A DNA stretch of 30,909 nucleotides from an uncultured Allobaculum sp. (lineage in GTDB: Bacteria; Bacillota_I; Bacilli_A; Erysipelotrichales; Erysipelotrichaceae): NCBI GenBank assembly GCA_910579655.1, contig CAJTVE010000040.1:1-30909 (forward strand), in the 5' to 3' direction. Position 1 is the first letter of the stretch; every line of letters begins with the position of its first letter. Below the pieces are notes generated by a model. It was not told the origin of the DNA. It made no database searches and saw only the letters and a program-made list of their open reading frames with translations. Positions 1 through 7,963 of this stretch are shown piece after piece. Position numbers and translations under genes: made by a program.

Positions 1-87
1 TCGACCGCCGGCTAATGCCGAACACTGTTCGCAGGCAGGAGTGAGTACATTTTATCCCTCCAAGGACAAATTCTACTTATTTATTGA

Positions 88-855
88 AGGGACCTCTGGT
101 ATATCGGGCAGTCTGGTTTTGTCTTTAAGCATGGTGATCAGAAAATCGCAATTGACCTGGTTTTAAGTGATCTGAAAGATCAGGATGGGAAGACAAGAAG
201 GTATTATGAAGTCCCATTTCCACCCGAGCGTTTAGTGGTTGATGTCGTTTTATGCACCCATGGCCATCGAGACCACTATGACAAAAAGACGATTTTGGGA
301 CTCTATCAGGCCAACCCCAAAATCAGAATTATTGTTCCAGAAGGAATCGTCCAGACTTTGATTGAAGATGGAATTCCCAATGAAAATATTGTAGGTCTGA
401 ACGATGGAGAGCATGCAGCTTTCGAGGATATTCGGATTTCTGCTTTTTCAGCCGCCCATCCTGAAATTCTCAAAGATGAGCAGGGAAAGGATCTGAATCT
501 TGGCTATGAGATGGAAATTGGTCCCGCAAAGATCGTTCATCTGGGTGATACTTTACTTTGCGAACAATTGATTGATCACTTGCAGACCATGGAAGCCCCA
601 GACTGCATGATTGTTCCGATTAATGGCCAGGATTATTTCCGCACAGCTCGCAACTGTATTGGTAATCTCTCAGCCTATGAAGCGGTTATGGCTGGAAAAA
701 TGACCCGGGCCAGACAACTGATCCCCTGCCATTACGATATGATCATGGGCAATACCTGCTCGGTTCTCGATTTTGTCTCGAATATGGAAGAACACTATCC
801 TGAAGGAGGCATTGCCCTGCCACGACTCGGTGAGCGGTTGATTTATAAAAAATAA
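88..855 (+). pseudogene. UlaG-like metallo-beta-lactamase-fold hydrolase, 5' end lost
   Basis: This is a metal-dependent hydrolase of the UlaG-like MBL superfamily (L-ascorbate-6-phosphate lactonase relatives), a cytoplasmic enzyme with unknown substrate here. The signature THGHRDH (encoded about 256-276) gives the metal ligands. Further ligands are likely in HLGDT (about 538-552) and PCHYD (about 724-738). The family's N-terminal strand (LWYIGQSGF, then IAID) is readable in the same frame from about 94 onward. However, an in-frame TGA lies at 85-87 and no ATG, GTG or TTG occurs before GTG 235. A protein starting at 235 (206 residues) would lack the first roughly 50 residues of the fold. I therefore read it as a gene that lost its start through a frameshift or deletion near position 85. 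Translation from 235 would leave a probably misfolded core. Confidence 0.7.
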
Positions 856-933
856 GGATAGAAACCAAAACCATATTTTGAATCGTGTGGGCGCTGTTGG
901 CAGAACGAATGCGATTTCGAGAAGAATTTGACT

Positions 934-1603
934 ATGGATAATGATTTGGGTGTATTGACATTTGACTGTTATGAAACGCTGCTGGATCTGTCGTGTGTCG
1001 GGCAGATTGCCTAGGAATATGGAGTTGATTCAAAGAAAGCCTGGACGTTTTTCAGTTCTTACGAGGATCGGCTGATGTATGGAGAATCCTTTCGCTCATT
1101 TGAGCAATTGATCCGAGAGATTCTTCGATTTGTTGATTTTGAGATGAGAACTGACGGATTTAAAAAAACACAAATCGTGTTTTGAAGGCGTATGAAGAGG
1201 CAAGGCCATTTGCGGACGTATTGCCAGTTCTTCATCAGCTTCATGACAGAGGATGGCAGCTTGTTCTGTTGTCAAATACTGATCACTTGAGGAGGGAGAA
1301 GCATCTGGAGGTTCTGGACCATTGTTTTGATGGCGCGGTCATTGCAGATGAGGTCCATTGTTACAAGCCGGATCTATCGTTTTTCAGGATAGCTGAAAAG
1401 CAGTATCTGAGAGATGGAAAGAACCATATCCATATTGCTGCAGGATACTGGTGGGATATCGTGCCGGCAACGAAGCTTGGGTGGAAGAAAATCTGGGTTG
1501 ACCGGCGCAGCCATGTACGAACTGGGATCAGGAAAAACCAGTGGTGACTGTAAACTCCTTTGTGGATCTAAAGAAAGCCATTGAGAAAACTTTAAGACAA
1601 TAG
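934..1603 (+). pseudogene. HAD-superfamily hydrolase (haloacid dehalogenase type), degraded
   Basis: This is a broken HAD phosphatase/dehalogenase. ATG 934 opens a reading frame with HAD motif I (TFDCYETLLD). An in-frame TAG follows at 1012-1014, and the frame reopens to about 1165. Near a run of seven A at about 1160 the frame must shift by one base to continue as KAYEEARPF at 1182. That segment carries motif II (LLSNTDH), the motif III lysine (CYKPD) and the motif IV region (HIAAGYWWDIVPATKLGW). A second shift near 1515-1523 gives the natural C-terminus (WDQEKPVV to the TAG at 1601-1603). All four motifs are in the right order and spacing for a protein of about 220 residues. With one stop and two frameshifts this is a recent pseudogene. 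The mid-frame segment 1182-1547 alone is not a functional protein. Confidence 0.75.
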
Positions 1604-1665
1604 TTGCAAGAAGGAAGATCAACTTGGTGAAGTCGTGTTTTGGCGAAGGAACTGCACGAAAGGCG

Positions 1666-1697
1666 AAAAAAAAACCGGCAGGACTGAATCCTGCCGG
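1666..1697 (-). terminator. Rho-independent terminator of tRNA-Leu
   Basis: A perfect 9-bp stem (1675-1683 with 1689-1697, arm CCGGCAGGA) with a 5-nt loop is followed on the minus strand by nine consecutive T (1674 down to 1666). It lies 15 bp past the tRNA 3' end and is the expected end of that transcript. Confidence 0.85.
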
Positions 1698-1711
1698 AAT
1701 AATTTTTAAAA

Positions 1712-1795
1712 TGGTGCGGTTGATGCGATTCGAACGCACACGGGTCGCCCCACTGCCGCCTGAAGACAGCGTGTCTGCCATTTCACCACAACCGC
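1712..1795 (-). tRNA. tRNA-Leu (anticodon CAG)
   Basis: The minus strand folds as a tRNA of 84 nt including an encoded CCA. The acceptor stem is GCGGTTG with CAACCGC, the discriminator is A and CCA ends at 1712. The T arm contains TTCGAAT with stem TGCG/CGCA. The anticodon stem is CTGTC/GGCAG with loop TTCAGGC, placing CAG at the anticodon position, so it reads CUG leucine codons. The long variable arm typical of tRNA-Leu is present (GTGGGGCGACCC region). A strong terminator follows directly. Confidence 0.93.
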
Positions 1796-2112
1796 ATTTG
1801 TCGCTCAGCAACTGAACGCCTATTCAAGTTAACATTTTTTAGGGGAATAGGCAAATCGTTTTTCATAATTTTTTAGAGAATTTTTTTGATTGCTTAAAAA
1901 GAACGAAAAATGAATGATTTTTCTTATGGTGTTTCTTTTCTCATCATCAGCTGACCAGAATCACAGAATATTTAGAGTACGATTACCAGATAAAATCACA
2001 ATTATGAAAGATTGTGCCAAAAACTGAAAATTCAGGTTGACCGATTGTTACTATCGCAAGGTATGGTTGGAATAATTCAAAAAAGACACTCATGTCTGAA
2101 AGGAGACCCCCT
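1796..2112. other. Intergenic region between tRNA-Leu and the flavodoxin gene
   Basis: This AT-rich gap separates the minus-strand tRNA from the plus-strand lipoprotein gene and must hold both promoters. I see several T and A tracts (about 1845-1925) but no promoter pair good enough to name. AAAGGAGA just before 2113 is the ribosome-binding site of the lipoprotein gene. Confidence 0.5.
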
Positions 2113-2733
2113 ATGAAAAAAATCTGGAAGACAATGTTTTCCCTGGTCATGATGACCGTTCTGGCCGCCTGTTCGAGCAGCACTGGCAGCTCTTTGGCTG
2201 AATCGAGCGCTGCTTCTGCTTCTTCAGCCAGTACTGGAAGTTTGACAGGCAATGAACCAACTTCGATGGTTGTTGTATTCTCCGCCACTGGAAATACAAT
2301 GGAAGCCGCCAATCTGATTTCTGAACAGACCGGGGTGCCAATTTTTGAAGTAACGCCAGTTCAGCCTTATACAGACGAAGATCTGAACTACAACGACCCA
2401 GACAGCCGGGTTTCGAAAGAACATGATGATGAATCCCTGCGAACAATCGCTCTTGAATCCACAACACCAGACAATTGGAATAGTGTAGAGACTGTTTATC
2501 TTGGATATCCAATCTGGTGGGGGATTGCGGGATGGCCAATGAGCAGCTTTGTCCAGGCTGTCGATTTTGAAGGAAAAACCGTATATCCATTCTGTACTTC
2601 TGTCTCTTCAGGTGTCGGGGAAAGTGCCGTCCAGCTTTCTGAAATTGCCAATGGCGGGGACTGGAAAGAAGGCGTTCGTTTTTCCCCGAGCCCAAGTTCA
2701 GATGAAATCCAGGAATGGCTTTCAGCCCAGTAA
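2113..2733 (+). CDS. Flavodoxin-like lipoprotein
   Basis: A 206-residue exported lipoprotein with a flavodoxin-type domain, probably binding FMN at the outer face of the membrane as an electron carrier or quinone/nitro-type reductase partner. ATG 2113 is chosen because AAAGGAGA lies just upstream. An earlier in-frame ATG at 2092 has no such site. Residues 1-20 form a lipoprotein signal with lipobox LAAC (Cys20). Residues 21-50 are a Ser/Ala-rich linker. The phosphate-binding loop of flavodoxins is FSATGNT (about 56-62). The later aromatic segment YPIWWGIAGWPM is typical of the lipoprotein-anchored flavodoxin group (Flavodoxin_4). There are no operon partners. The specific substrate or partner cannot be told from sequence. 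Confidence 0.85.
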   Translation: MKKIWKTMFSLVMMTVLAACSSSTGSSLAESSAASASSASTGSLTGNEPTSMVVVFSATGNTMEAANLISEQTGVPIFEVTPVQPYTDEDLNYNDPDSRVSKEHDDESLRTIALESTTPDNWNSVETVYLGYPIWWGIAGWPMSSFVQAVDFEGKTVYPFCTSVSSGVGESAVQLSEIANGGDWKEGVRFSPSPSSDEIQEWLSAQ

Positions 2734-2936
2734 AGAAAAGGCCATCCATCTTAAAAATCGGAAATAACCAGAAATAAACAGAAATAACCATCCCTCAGAA
2801 AGATCGTCTTGCAGGTGGAGGCAGGGCAATGAATTGGCGGCGTCCAGGCCAAAGAATTCCTTGTCCAATGCTACACTCAGACTGTACAGACTGCCTGAAC
2901 GGCAGAAAATTACAGTTAATTGTGGAGGATGTGTTT

Positions 2937-3182
2937 ATGATTCGTTTTGAATATGAGCCGCAGAACCAGCGTTCGGCTGTTTATGACGATGGAAGTCTGA
3001 TTGGTGTCTGTGAATACCAGATTCGGGGAAACCAGTGGCTGATTACCCATACTGAAGTTCTGCCTCAGTATGGAGGCCAGGGGATTGCCCGTAAACTGGT
3101 GCTGATGGTTGCCAAAGCTGGTGAAGAAGCCGGCGCTGAAATTGTTCCGATTTGTTCGTACGCCGTGAAAGTATTGGGTTGA
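2937..3182 (+). CDS. Small GNAT-family N-acetyltransferase (YjdJ/COG2388 type)
   Basis: An 81-residue cytoplasmic protein of the minimal GNAT family with one acetyl-CoA-binding domain (Acetyltransf_CG type). ATG 2937 is preceded by TGGAGGAT at good spacing. The acetyl-CoA loop is VLPQYGGQGIARKL (about residues 40-53), and the family's C-terminal PICSYAVKVL follows. Members usually have a few more residues (an HPEY-like end). Here the frame stops right after VKVLG, so the last strand may be slightly shortened. The acceptor substrate of this family is generally unknown. The gene stands alone and is followed by a terminator at 3270-3297. Confidence 0.8.
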   Translation: MIRFEYEPQNQRSAVYDDGSLIGVCEYQIRGNQWLITHTEVLPQYGGQGIARKLVLMVAKAGEEAGAEIVPICSYAVKVLG

Positions 3183-3269
3183 AATCCAGTACAGATTGAA
3201 GGTACATCGGCCATAGTCTGCCTGTCTAAAAATAAATCTGGAACAATCCAACTTAAATGTTTCATCCAA

Positions 3270-3297
3270 AGAGATCGATTCGTCGGTCTCTTTTTTT
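3270..3297 (+). terminator. Rho-independent terminator after the GNAT gene
   Basis: An 8-bp stem (3270-3277 with 3284-3291, arm AGAGATCG, one G-T pair) with a 6-nt loop ATTCGT is followed by seven T. It lies about 90 bp past the acetyltransferase stop. Confidence 0.75.
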
Positions 3298-3541
3298 GGG
3301 GCTGATTTTTTGTGTTCAGAATGACTGGACTCCATGTTGATATGGGTATGAATCTTTGAAATCTCATTCGTTTTTGAAAGCCCTTTAAAAGGGAACGGGA
3401 GAGTAAGAATCTGGCGAAAAACAGGGACTTGTGAGCCATCAGATACTTTTTGGGCTAGTCTGTAAGACTATGATACTAAGCAGTTAATATTTGATGCATC
3501 TAATATAAGGAAGAAGAGAAGAGAAGAGAAAAGGAGAAACC

Positions 3542-4897
3542 ATGTTCAAGCAACAATCACTGACAAGTGGATCCTACAAGCGGGCATTGATTCTGTTTGC
3601 GATTCCACTGTTTTTTTCGCAGCTGTTCCAGACGCTGTATAACACCTGCGACACGATCATTATCGGCTATAACCTGGGAGATCTGGCCCTGGCTTCTGTC
3701 GGGGCGGTGACCAGTCTGTTTGATCTGGTCGTTGGATTTTCCAATGGATTTGGCCAGGGGATGGGTGTCATCGCCGCCCAGAAGTATGGCGCAAAAGATT
3801 ACAAAGGATTTCGCCGGGTCGTCGGTCTGTCGATTCTTCTTTCACTGATCGTCTCTGTTGTTTTGTCTGTAGTCATGAGCCTTTGTCTGCGGCCGATCCT
3901 GACGTTTATGAAAACCGATGCAGCAATTTTCGAGATGTCCTATTCTTATATTTCGATTATCTGTATGGGACTATCGATAACGGTTTTCTATAATCTGGCA
4001 GCCGGGATGCTGCGGGCAGCGGGAGATTCTGTGACGCCGCTGGTGATTTTGATGATTTCCTCAATGCTGAATATCGGTCTGGATTTATTGTTTATTACCG
4101 CCTTCAACATGGGAGTGGCGGGTACGGCCTGGGCGACACTGATTGCGCAATGCGTTTCCCTGGTTGTGTGCGTGGCGTGGGTCTTTTTCAAGCGCAAAGA
4201 TCTGGTTCCGGCCGCTTCGGATTTTAAATGGGATGGCGGCATGGTCAGCAATCTGACCACAATGGGTCTTTCCATGGCGTTGATGTCCAGCATCGTTTCC
4301 ATTGGAACGCTGATTTTACAGATTGGCATCAATGTGCAGGGATATCTGATTGTTTCTGGCCATACAGCCGCCAGAAAACTGTTTTCCATTTTGAATCTTC
4401 CGATTTTCTCGATCATGATGGCGGTTTCCCCCTTTGTCGCCCAGAATGTTGGAGCAAAAGAATATAACCGGGTTCAGCAGGGAATTGCCTTTTCCAATCG
4501 GCTGGGTCTTTACTATGGTGTGATTCTGACGGTGATTATCTATATTTTTGCAAGACAGATTGTGGCTTTGATTTCGGGTTCCAGCACGCCAGAGGTTCTG
4601 GATACGGGGGAATTGTACATGAAAACCAACGTCCCCTTCTTTCCGGTGCTGGCTGTCCTGCTGAATCTGCGAATTTCTTTACAGAGCATGGGCCAGAAGA
4701 CGGTGCCGGTGATTTCATCGGTCATTGAACTGGTTGGCAAGATCCTGTTTACACTGATTATTGTGCCAAAAGTCGGGTATATCGGGATTTGCTTTACAGA
4801 ACCGGCCGTCTGGATTGCCATGTGCCTGTTTCTGATCTATTTTTACCTGAAAAATCCGCTGTTTAAAGAACACTCTATTGCACCGCGGATTTTCTGA
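3542..4897 (+). CDS. MATE-family multidrug/toxin efflux transporter
   Basis: A 451-residue inner-membrane secondary transporter of the MATE (MatE, DinF/NorM-like) family that exports organic cations or toxic metabolites in exchange for Na+ or H+. The start at ATG 3542 follows a clear AAGGAGAAA site inside a GA-rich leader. The protein has the usual length and about 12 hydrophobic segments in two pseudo-symmetric halves. The N-terminal family pattern IPLFFSQLFQTLYNTCDTIIIGYNLG is present, though longer than the canonical short motif, as is AAGMLRAAGDSVTPL in the first half. The C-terminal end (IIVPKVGYIGICFTEP) is also found as a fragment at about 5630-5790. No regulator is adjacent and the substrate is unknown. 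Confidence 0.93.
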   Translation: MFKQQSLTSGSYKRALILFAIPLFFSQLFQTLYNTCDTIIIGYNLGDLALASVGAVTSLFDLVVGFSNGFGQGMGVIAAQKYGAKDYKGFRRVVGLSILLSLIVSVVLSVVMSLCLRPILTFMKTDAAIFEMSYSYISIICMGLSITVFYNLAAGMLRAAGDSVTPLVILMISSMLNIGLDLLFITAFNMGVAGTAWATLIAQCVSLVVCVAWVFFKRKDLVPAASDFKWDGGMVSNLTTMGLSMALMSSIVSIGTLILQIGINVQGYLIVSGHTAARKLFSILNLPIFSIMMAVSPFVAQNVGAKEYNRVQQGIAFSNRLGLYYGVILTVIIYIFARQIVALISGSSTPEVLDTGELYMKTNVPFFPVLAVLLNLRISLQSMGQKTVPVISSVIELVGKILFTLIIVPKVGYIGICFTEPAVWIAMCLFLIYFYLKNPLFKEHSIAPRIF

Positions 4898-5070
4898 CCA
4901 TCACTTACTTCTGCTTGAGTCTGATTGAGAGTGCTTCTGAATTTTCCAGAGGTTTTTTATACATTCTCAACAGGGATAGTCCAGCAGCCCAAGAGATCGC
5001 CCGACTGGATTTAACGGAAGCCCCGCCCTCTAAGCTGCCCAAAATAAAGAACACCGCTGAGTGAAAATGA
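4898..5070. other. Intergenic stretch after the MATE gene
   Basis: I see no reading frame with coding character here. The only structured element in the larger gap (4898-5271) is the long hairpin at 5071-5113. Confidence 0.5.
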
Positions 5071-5113
5071 AATAGCCGCAAACACGCTCGACAGGAGCGC
5101 GTTTGCGGCTATT
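5071..5113. terminator. Long bidirectional hairpin between MATE and acyl carrier protein genes
   Basis: A 13-bp perfect stem (5071-5083 with 5101-5113, arm AATAGCCGCAAAC) continues after one A-C mismatch into five more pairs (CGCTC/GAGCG) with loop GACAG. It is flanked by T-rich sequence on the plus side (TTTGTTCGTTTT) and on the minus side (TTTCATTTT). It lies between two convergent genes and probably terminates both. Confidence 0.7.
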
Positions 5114-5271
5114 TGTTCGTTTTGGCGAATTATGTGGATGAACAACAGACTGAATTGAAGGTGGACAGCCATCAGTTATTCGTTTGCCGACTTTCTTTCA
5201 GGCAGCTGCAAAGCGGTGGCGTTATGGTGTTTTAACAGGAGTAAAATTCTTTTAGTCCAGTTCCAAAGTAT

Positions 5272-5502
5272 CTATTGTTGCTTTTCAACGAAGTCAACTA
5301 CGTCTTGTACGGTTTTTAGATGGGCAAACTCATCATCCGGGAATTCAATGGAAAATTCATCTTCCAGCGCTATAGCTAGTTCCATAGTGTCGATGGGATC
5401 CATTCCCAGGTCTTCGACCAGGCGCGCCTCGGGTGTGATACTTTTTGGATCGAATCCGATGCCTGTACAGAGCAACTCTTTAATTTTTCCTAACATATTC
5501 AT
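5272..5502 (-). CDS. Acyl carrier protein homologue lacking the phosphopantetheine serine
   Basis: A 76-residue acidic four-helix protein of the acyl carrier protein family. ATG 5502 is favoured because AGGAGAGAG lies about 6 nt upstream. The next ATG, two codons on, is also possible. The conserved region around helix II reads EDLGMDPIDTMELAIALEDEF, where active ACPs have D-S-L-D. The codon for residue 36 is CCC (Pro) instead of TCC (Ser), so the 4'-phosphopantetheine arm could not be attached. The rest (LVEDLG, ELAIALEDEF, VQDVVDFV) is well kept. A plausible promoter lies at 5540-5568. No fatty-acid or polyketide genes are adjacent. It is either a recently inactivated spare ACP or an apo-ACP-like binding/regulatory protein. 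Confidence 0.85.
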   Translation of the reverse strand: MNMLGKIKELLCTGIGFDPKSITPEARLVEDLGMDPIDTMELAIALEDEFSIEFPDDEFAHLKTVQDVVDFVEKQQ

Positions 5503-5539
5503 TCTCTCTCCTAAAATGGTGATGATCAAAGTTAGTTGG

Positions 5540-5568
5540 AGCATAGCATGGAAAATATCTTCGGTAAA
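5540..5568 (-). promoter_or_regulatory. Putative sigma-70-type promoter of the ACP-like gene
   Basis: On the minus strand TTTACC (5568-5563) and TATGCT (5545-5540) are separated by 17 bp. Transcription would start about 30 nt upstream of the ACP start codon. Confidence 0.5.
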
Positions 5569-5629
5569 CAGAGTGGTGACCGAAATATAAAATAGCTGTC
5601 TTTTTTGCGTCCTATCTGTTCTGATAGAT

Positions 5630-5796
5630 CCTATGGGGTCCCAGTCGTCTGATATCGGTGATCAAATATGAACTGTTTAATATCATCGTGCCAAAAGCCG
5701 GCTCTATCGGAATCTGTTTTACAGCGCCTGTTGTCTGGATTGCTATGTGCCTGTTTCTTCTATATTTTTTCTTACGTATATTTCTACTCGTGCAAC
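5630..5796 (+). pseudogene. 3'-terminal remnant of a second MATE transporter gene
   Basis: Translation of about 5640-5796, with one frameshift near 5650, gives VPVV, ISVIKYELFNIIVPK, then AGSIGICFTAPVVWIAMCL and FLLYFFL. This aligns without gaps to the C-terminal end of the intact MATE protein encoded at about 4706-4850 (VPVISSVIEL, TLIIVPKVGYIGICFTEP). The nucleotide sequence is clearly related but diverged. No upstream two-thirds of the gene is present, so only the last roughly 50 codons of a paralogue survive. The remnant is on the other side of the ACP-like gene from the intact copy. Confidence 0.8.
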
Positions 5797-5898
5797 CCGT
5801 AATTTTAAAAAATATATATTATATCCAGAATTTTATGAAATTATATCTAAATTGCACGTGTATAATTACTTATTTCTTACATTTTGACTTCAAACAGC

Positions 5899-5929
5899 GC
5901 CTCCTGAAATTTTTTCAGGGGCTTTTTTT
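5899..5929 (+). terminator. Rho-independent terminator downstream of the MATE remnant
   Basis: A GC-closed stem (GCCTC-CTGAAA with TTTCAGGGGC, one bulged C) is followed by seven T (5923-5929). It is probably the original terminator of the lost MATE paralogue. Confidence 0.7.
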
Positions 5930-6118
5930 ATTCATATAAAAATAATAGAGCTAAAAGTAAATTGAATATTGCAGAAAATGAATGATCCGCCTGAAAACAC
6001 TTCGGGAATGATGACAATTTGAATAACAGAAAAAAGCAAGAAAAATGAGAAAACTAAAACTTTTTTAAATAATCATATTTCAGCTGCAGCGCGTGGCATC
6101 TGCATCTGATTTAACTTC

Positions 6119-6161
6119 TGGCACTGGCATCAAAGCCATGAAAAACAGAAAAAATGGCACT
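6119..6161 (+). promoter_or_regulatory. Repeated TGGCACT motif upstream of mtlA
   Basis: The heptamer TGGCACT occurs at 6119-6125 and 6155-6161, 36 bp apart, upstream of the mtlA promoter. The spacing and position suit a double activator site for the neighbouring MtlR. The match to the published MtlR palindrome is only partial. Confidence 0.3.
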
Positions 6162-6193
6162 GTTGTCAAGCGCCAAAGCTCATTTGGAATCGA

Positions 6194-6222
6194 TTGTTAG
6201 CCTTTTCATGGCCGGGTAGAAT
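6194..6222 (+). promoter_or_regulatory. Promoter of the mtlA operon
   Basis: TTGTTA (6194-6199) and TAGAAT (6217-6222) are separated by exactly 17 bp, giving a start about 22 nt before the mtlA ATG. The -35 box is not consensus, which fits an activator-dependent (MtlR) promoter. Confidence 0.6.
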
Positions 6223-6250
6223 GAAATCACCAAGAGAAAGGAAGAAACAC

Positions 6251-7963
6251 ATGAAACAGAAAGTTCAGAAATTTGGGCGTCTCCTCTCTGCAATGGTTAT
6301 GCCCTGTATCTCCGCGTTTATCGCCTGGGGATTAATCACCGCATTCTTTATTCCAGACGGCTGGCTGCCAAACGCAACGCTGGCTCAGATCGTCGATCCA
6401 ATGCAGCGCTACCTGCTGCCCGTATTGATCGCCTTCATGGGTGGTCACATGGTCGATGGCAATCGCGGTGGAATGGTTGGCACGATTGCCGCTATCGGCG
6501 TTATCGCCGGGGCTGAACAGCCAATGTTCATCGGTGCCATGATTGCCGGTCCACTCGGTGGATGGTGCATCAAGAAAATCGATGAGATGCTCGATGGAAA
6601 AATTCCAAACGGATTTGAAATGCTCGTGAACAACTTCTCCGCTGGAATTCTCGGTTTCCTTTTGGCCATCCTGGGCTGCCTGGTTATCGAACCGGTCTGC
6701 GTCGTTGCGACAAACGCAATGGCATCTGGCGTTACATGGCTGGTTAACCACGGTCTGTTATGGCTGACCAGTGTCCTGGTAGAACCTGCAAAAGTACTTT
6801 TCTTAAACAATGCAATCAACCACGGTATCTTTACTCCGCTTGGACTTGATCAGGTTGCTGAAACTGGAAAATCGATTTTCTTCTTAATTGAATCCAACCC
6901 TGGTCCTGGTCTTGGTCTGTTAGCTGCCTATTGGTTATTCGGTAAAGGTTCTGCTAAAGATTCTGCACCAAGTGCCATGATCATTGAATTCTTCGGTGGA
7001 ATTCATGAACTGTACTTCCCATTCGTCTTAATGAACCCAATTACGATCTTAGGTCTGATTGCTGGTGGATGCACAGGCGTTATCATCAACAGCCTGCTTG
7101 GCGGTGGTCTGGTATCCGCTGCTTCTCCTGGATCGATCATTGCAATCCTGAGTATGTGTGCACCTGGAAGCTACTTCGCAGTCATCCTTTCCATTCTGGG
7201 CGCTGCTGCTGTTTCCTTCGGCGTCAACTGTGTTCTGTTAAAAGCCTTTGGTAAAGAAGGCGATATGGAAAAAGCTTCTCAGGACGTGAAAGCTTCGAAA
7301 TCCCAGTCTAAAGGTCAGGCTGTTCCTGCTCCTGTTGCGGCCCAGACAACAATTAAACCAGCCTTTACTGTTGCCTTTGCCTGCGACGCTGGCATGGGAT
7401 CCTCTGCAATGGGCGCTGCTGCTGTAACAAAAAAATTGAAAGCTGCTGGTCTGGACATCAATGTTCCACACTATGCCATTAACGATTTACCAGAAGTTGA
7501 TTACATCATTACTCACGAAAGCTTAGTTGACCGCGCCAAAGAAAAAGTACCAGGCGCCAAAATCTTCCCAGTTACCAACTTTATGGGTGGCACTGAATAC
7601 GATGGAATCGTTGCAACGCTGTGTGAGGCTGCCCATGCTGGATCTTCCAGCGCACCAAAAGCTGTAGAAACAACCGCTGCTCCTCAAAAGAAAAACTTTA
7701 CTGCTGCCTTTGCCTGCGATGCCGGTATGGGATCTTCCGCAATGGGCGCTGCTGTCATGACAAAGAAATTCAAAGCGGCTGGCGTAGAGATCAACGTTCC
7801 ACACTATGCCATTAACGATTTACCGGATGTCGATTACGTCATTACCCACGAAAGCTTAGTCGATCGGGCCAGAGAAAAAGTACCAAATGCCAAAATCTTC
7901 CCGATCACCAACTTCATGGGTGGTCCTGAATATGACGAAATCGTCAAGGAAGTGATTGGGTGA
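6251..7963 (+). CDS. mtlA: PTS mannitol-type EIICBB transporter with two EIIB domains
   Basis: This membrane permease takes up and phosphorylates a hexitol, most likely mannitol to mannitol-1-phosphate. ATG 6251 is preceded by GAAAGGAAG. Residues 1 to about 340 are the EIIC domain, close to MtlA throughout (QKFGRLLSAMVMPCISAFI, MFIGAMIAGPLGGW, GFEMLVNNFSAG, LNNAINHGIFTPL, GGIHELYFPFVLM). An Ala/Pro/Lys-rich linker leads to one EIIB domain with phospho-Cys378 (FACDAGMGSSAMGA), a second linker, and then a second almost identical EIIB domain with Cys489. Ordinary Gram-positive MtlA proteins are EIICB with a single EIIB. The gene overlaps the next gene, mtlR, by 4 bp (GTGA). The EIIA partner is encoded at 10309. 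The extra domain looks like a recent in-frame tandem duplication. Confidence 0.92.
   Translation: MKQKVQKFGRLLSAMVMPCISAFIAWGLITAFFIPDGWLPNATLAQIVDPMQRYLLPVLIAFMGGHMVDGNRGGMVGTIAAIGVIAGAEQPMFIGAMIAGPLGGWCIKKIDEMLDGKIPNGFEMLVNNFSAGILGFLLAILGCLVIEPVCVVATNAMASGVTWLVNHGLLWLTSVLVEPAKVLFLNNAINHGIFTPLGLDQVAETGKSIFFLIESNPGPGLGLLAAYWLFGKGSAKDSAPSAMIIEFFGGIHELYFPFVLMNPITILGLIAGGCTGVIINSLLGGGLVSAASPGSIIAILSMCAPGSYFAVILSILGAAAVSFGVNCVLLKAFGKEGDMEKASQDVKASKSQSKGQAVPAPVAAQTTIKPAFTVAFACDAGMGSSAMGAAAVTKKLKAAGLDINVPHYAINDLPEVDYIITHESLVDRAKEKVPGAKIFPVTNFMGGTEYDGIVATLCEAAHAGSSSAPKAVETTAAPQKKNFTAAFACDAGMGSSAMGAAVMTKKFKAAGVEINVPHYAINDLPDVDYVITHESLVDRAREKVPNAKIFPITNFMGGPEYDEIVKEVIG

Noticed and set aside
2147..2791. 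Long minus-strand frame opposite the flavodoxin lipoprotein
   Set aside because: It is antisense to a well-supported gene. The translation is rich in Arg, Gln and Ser without domain character.
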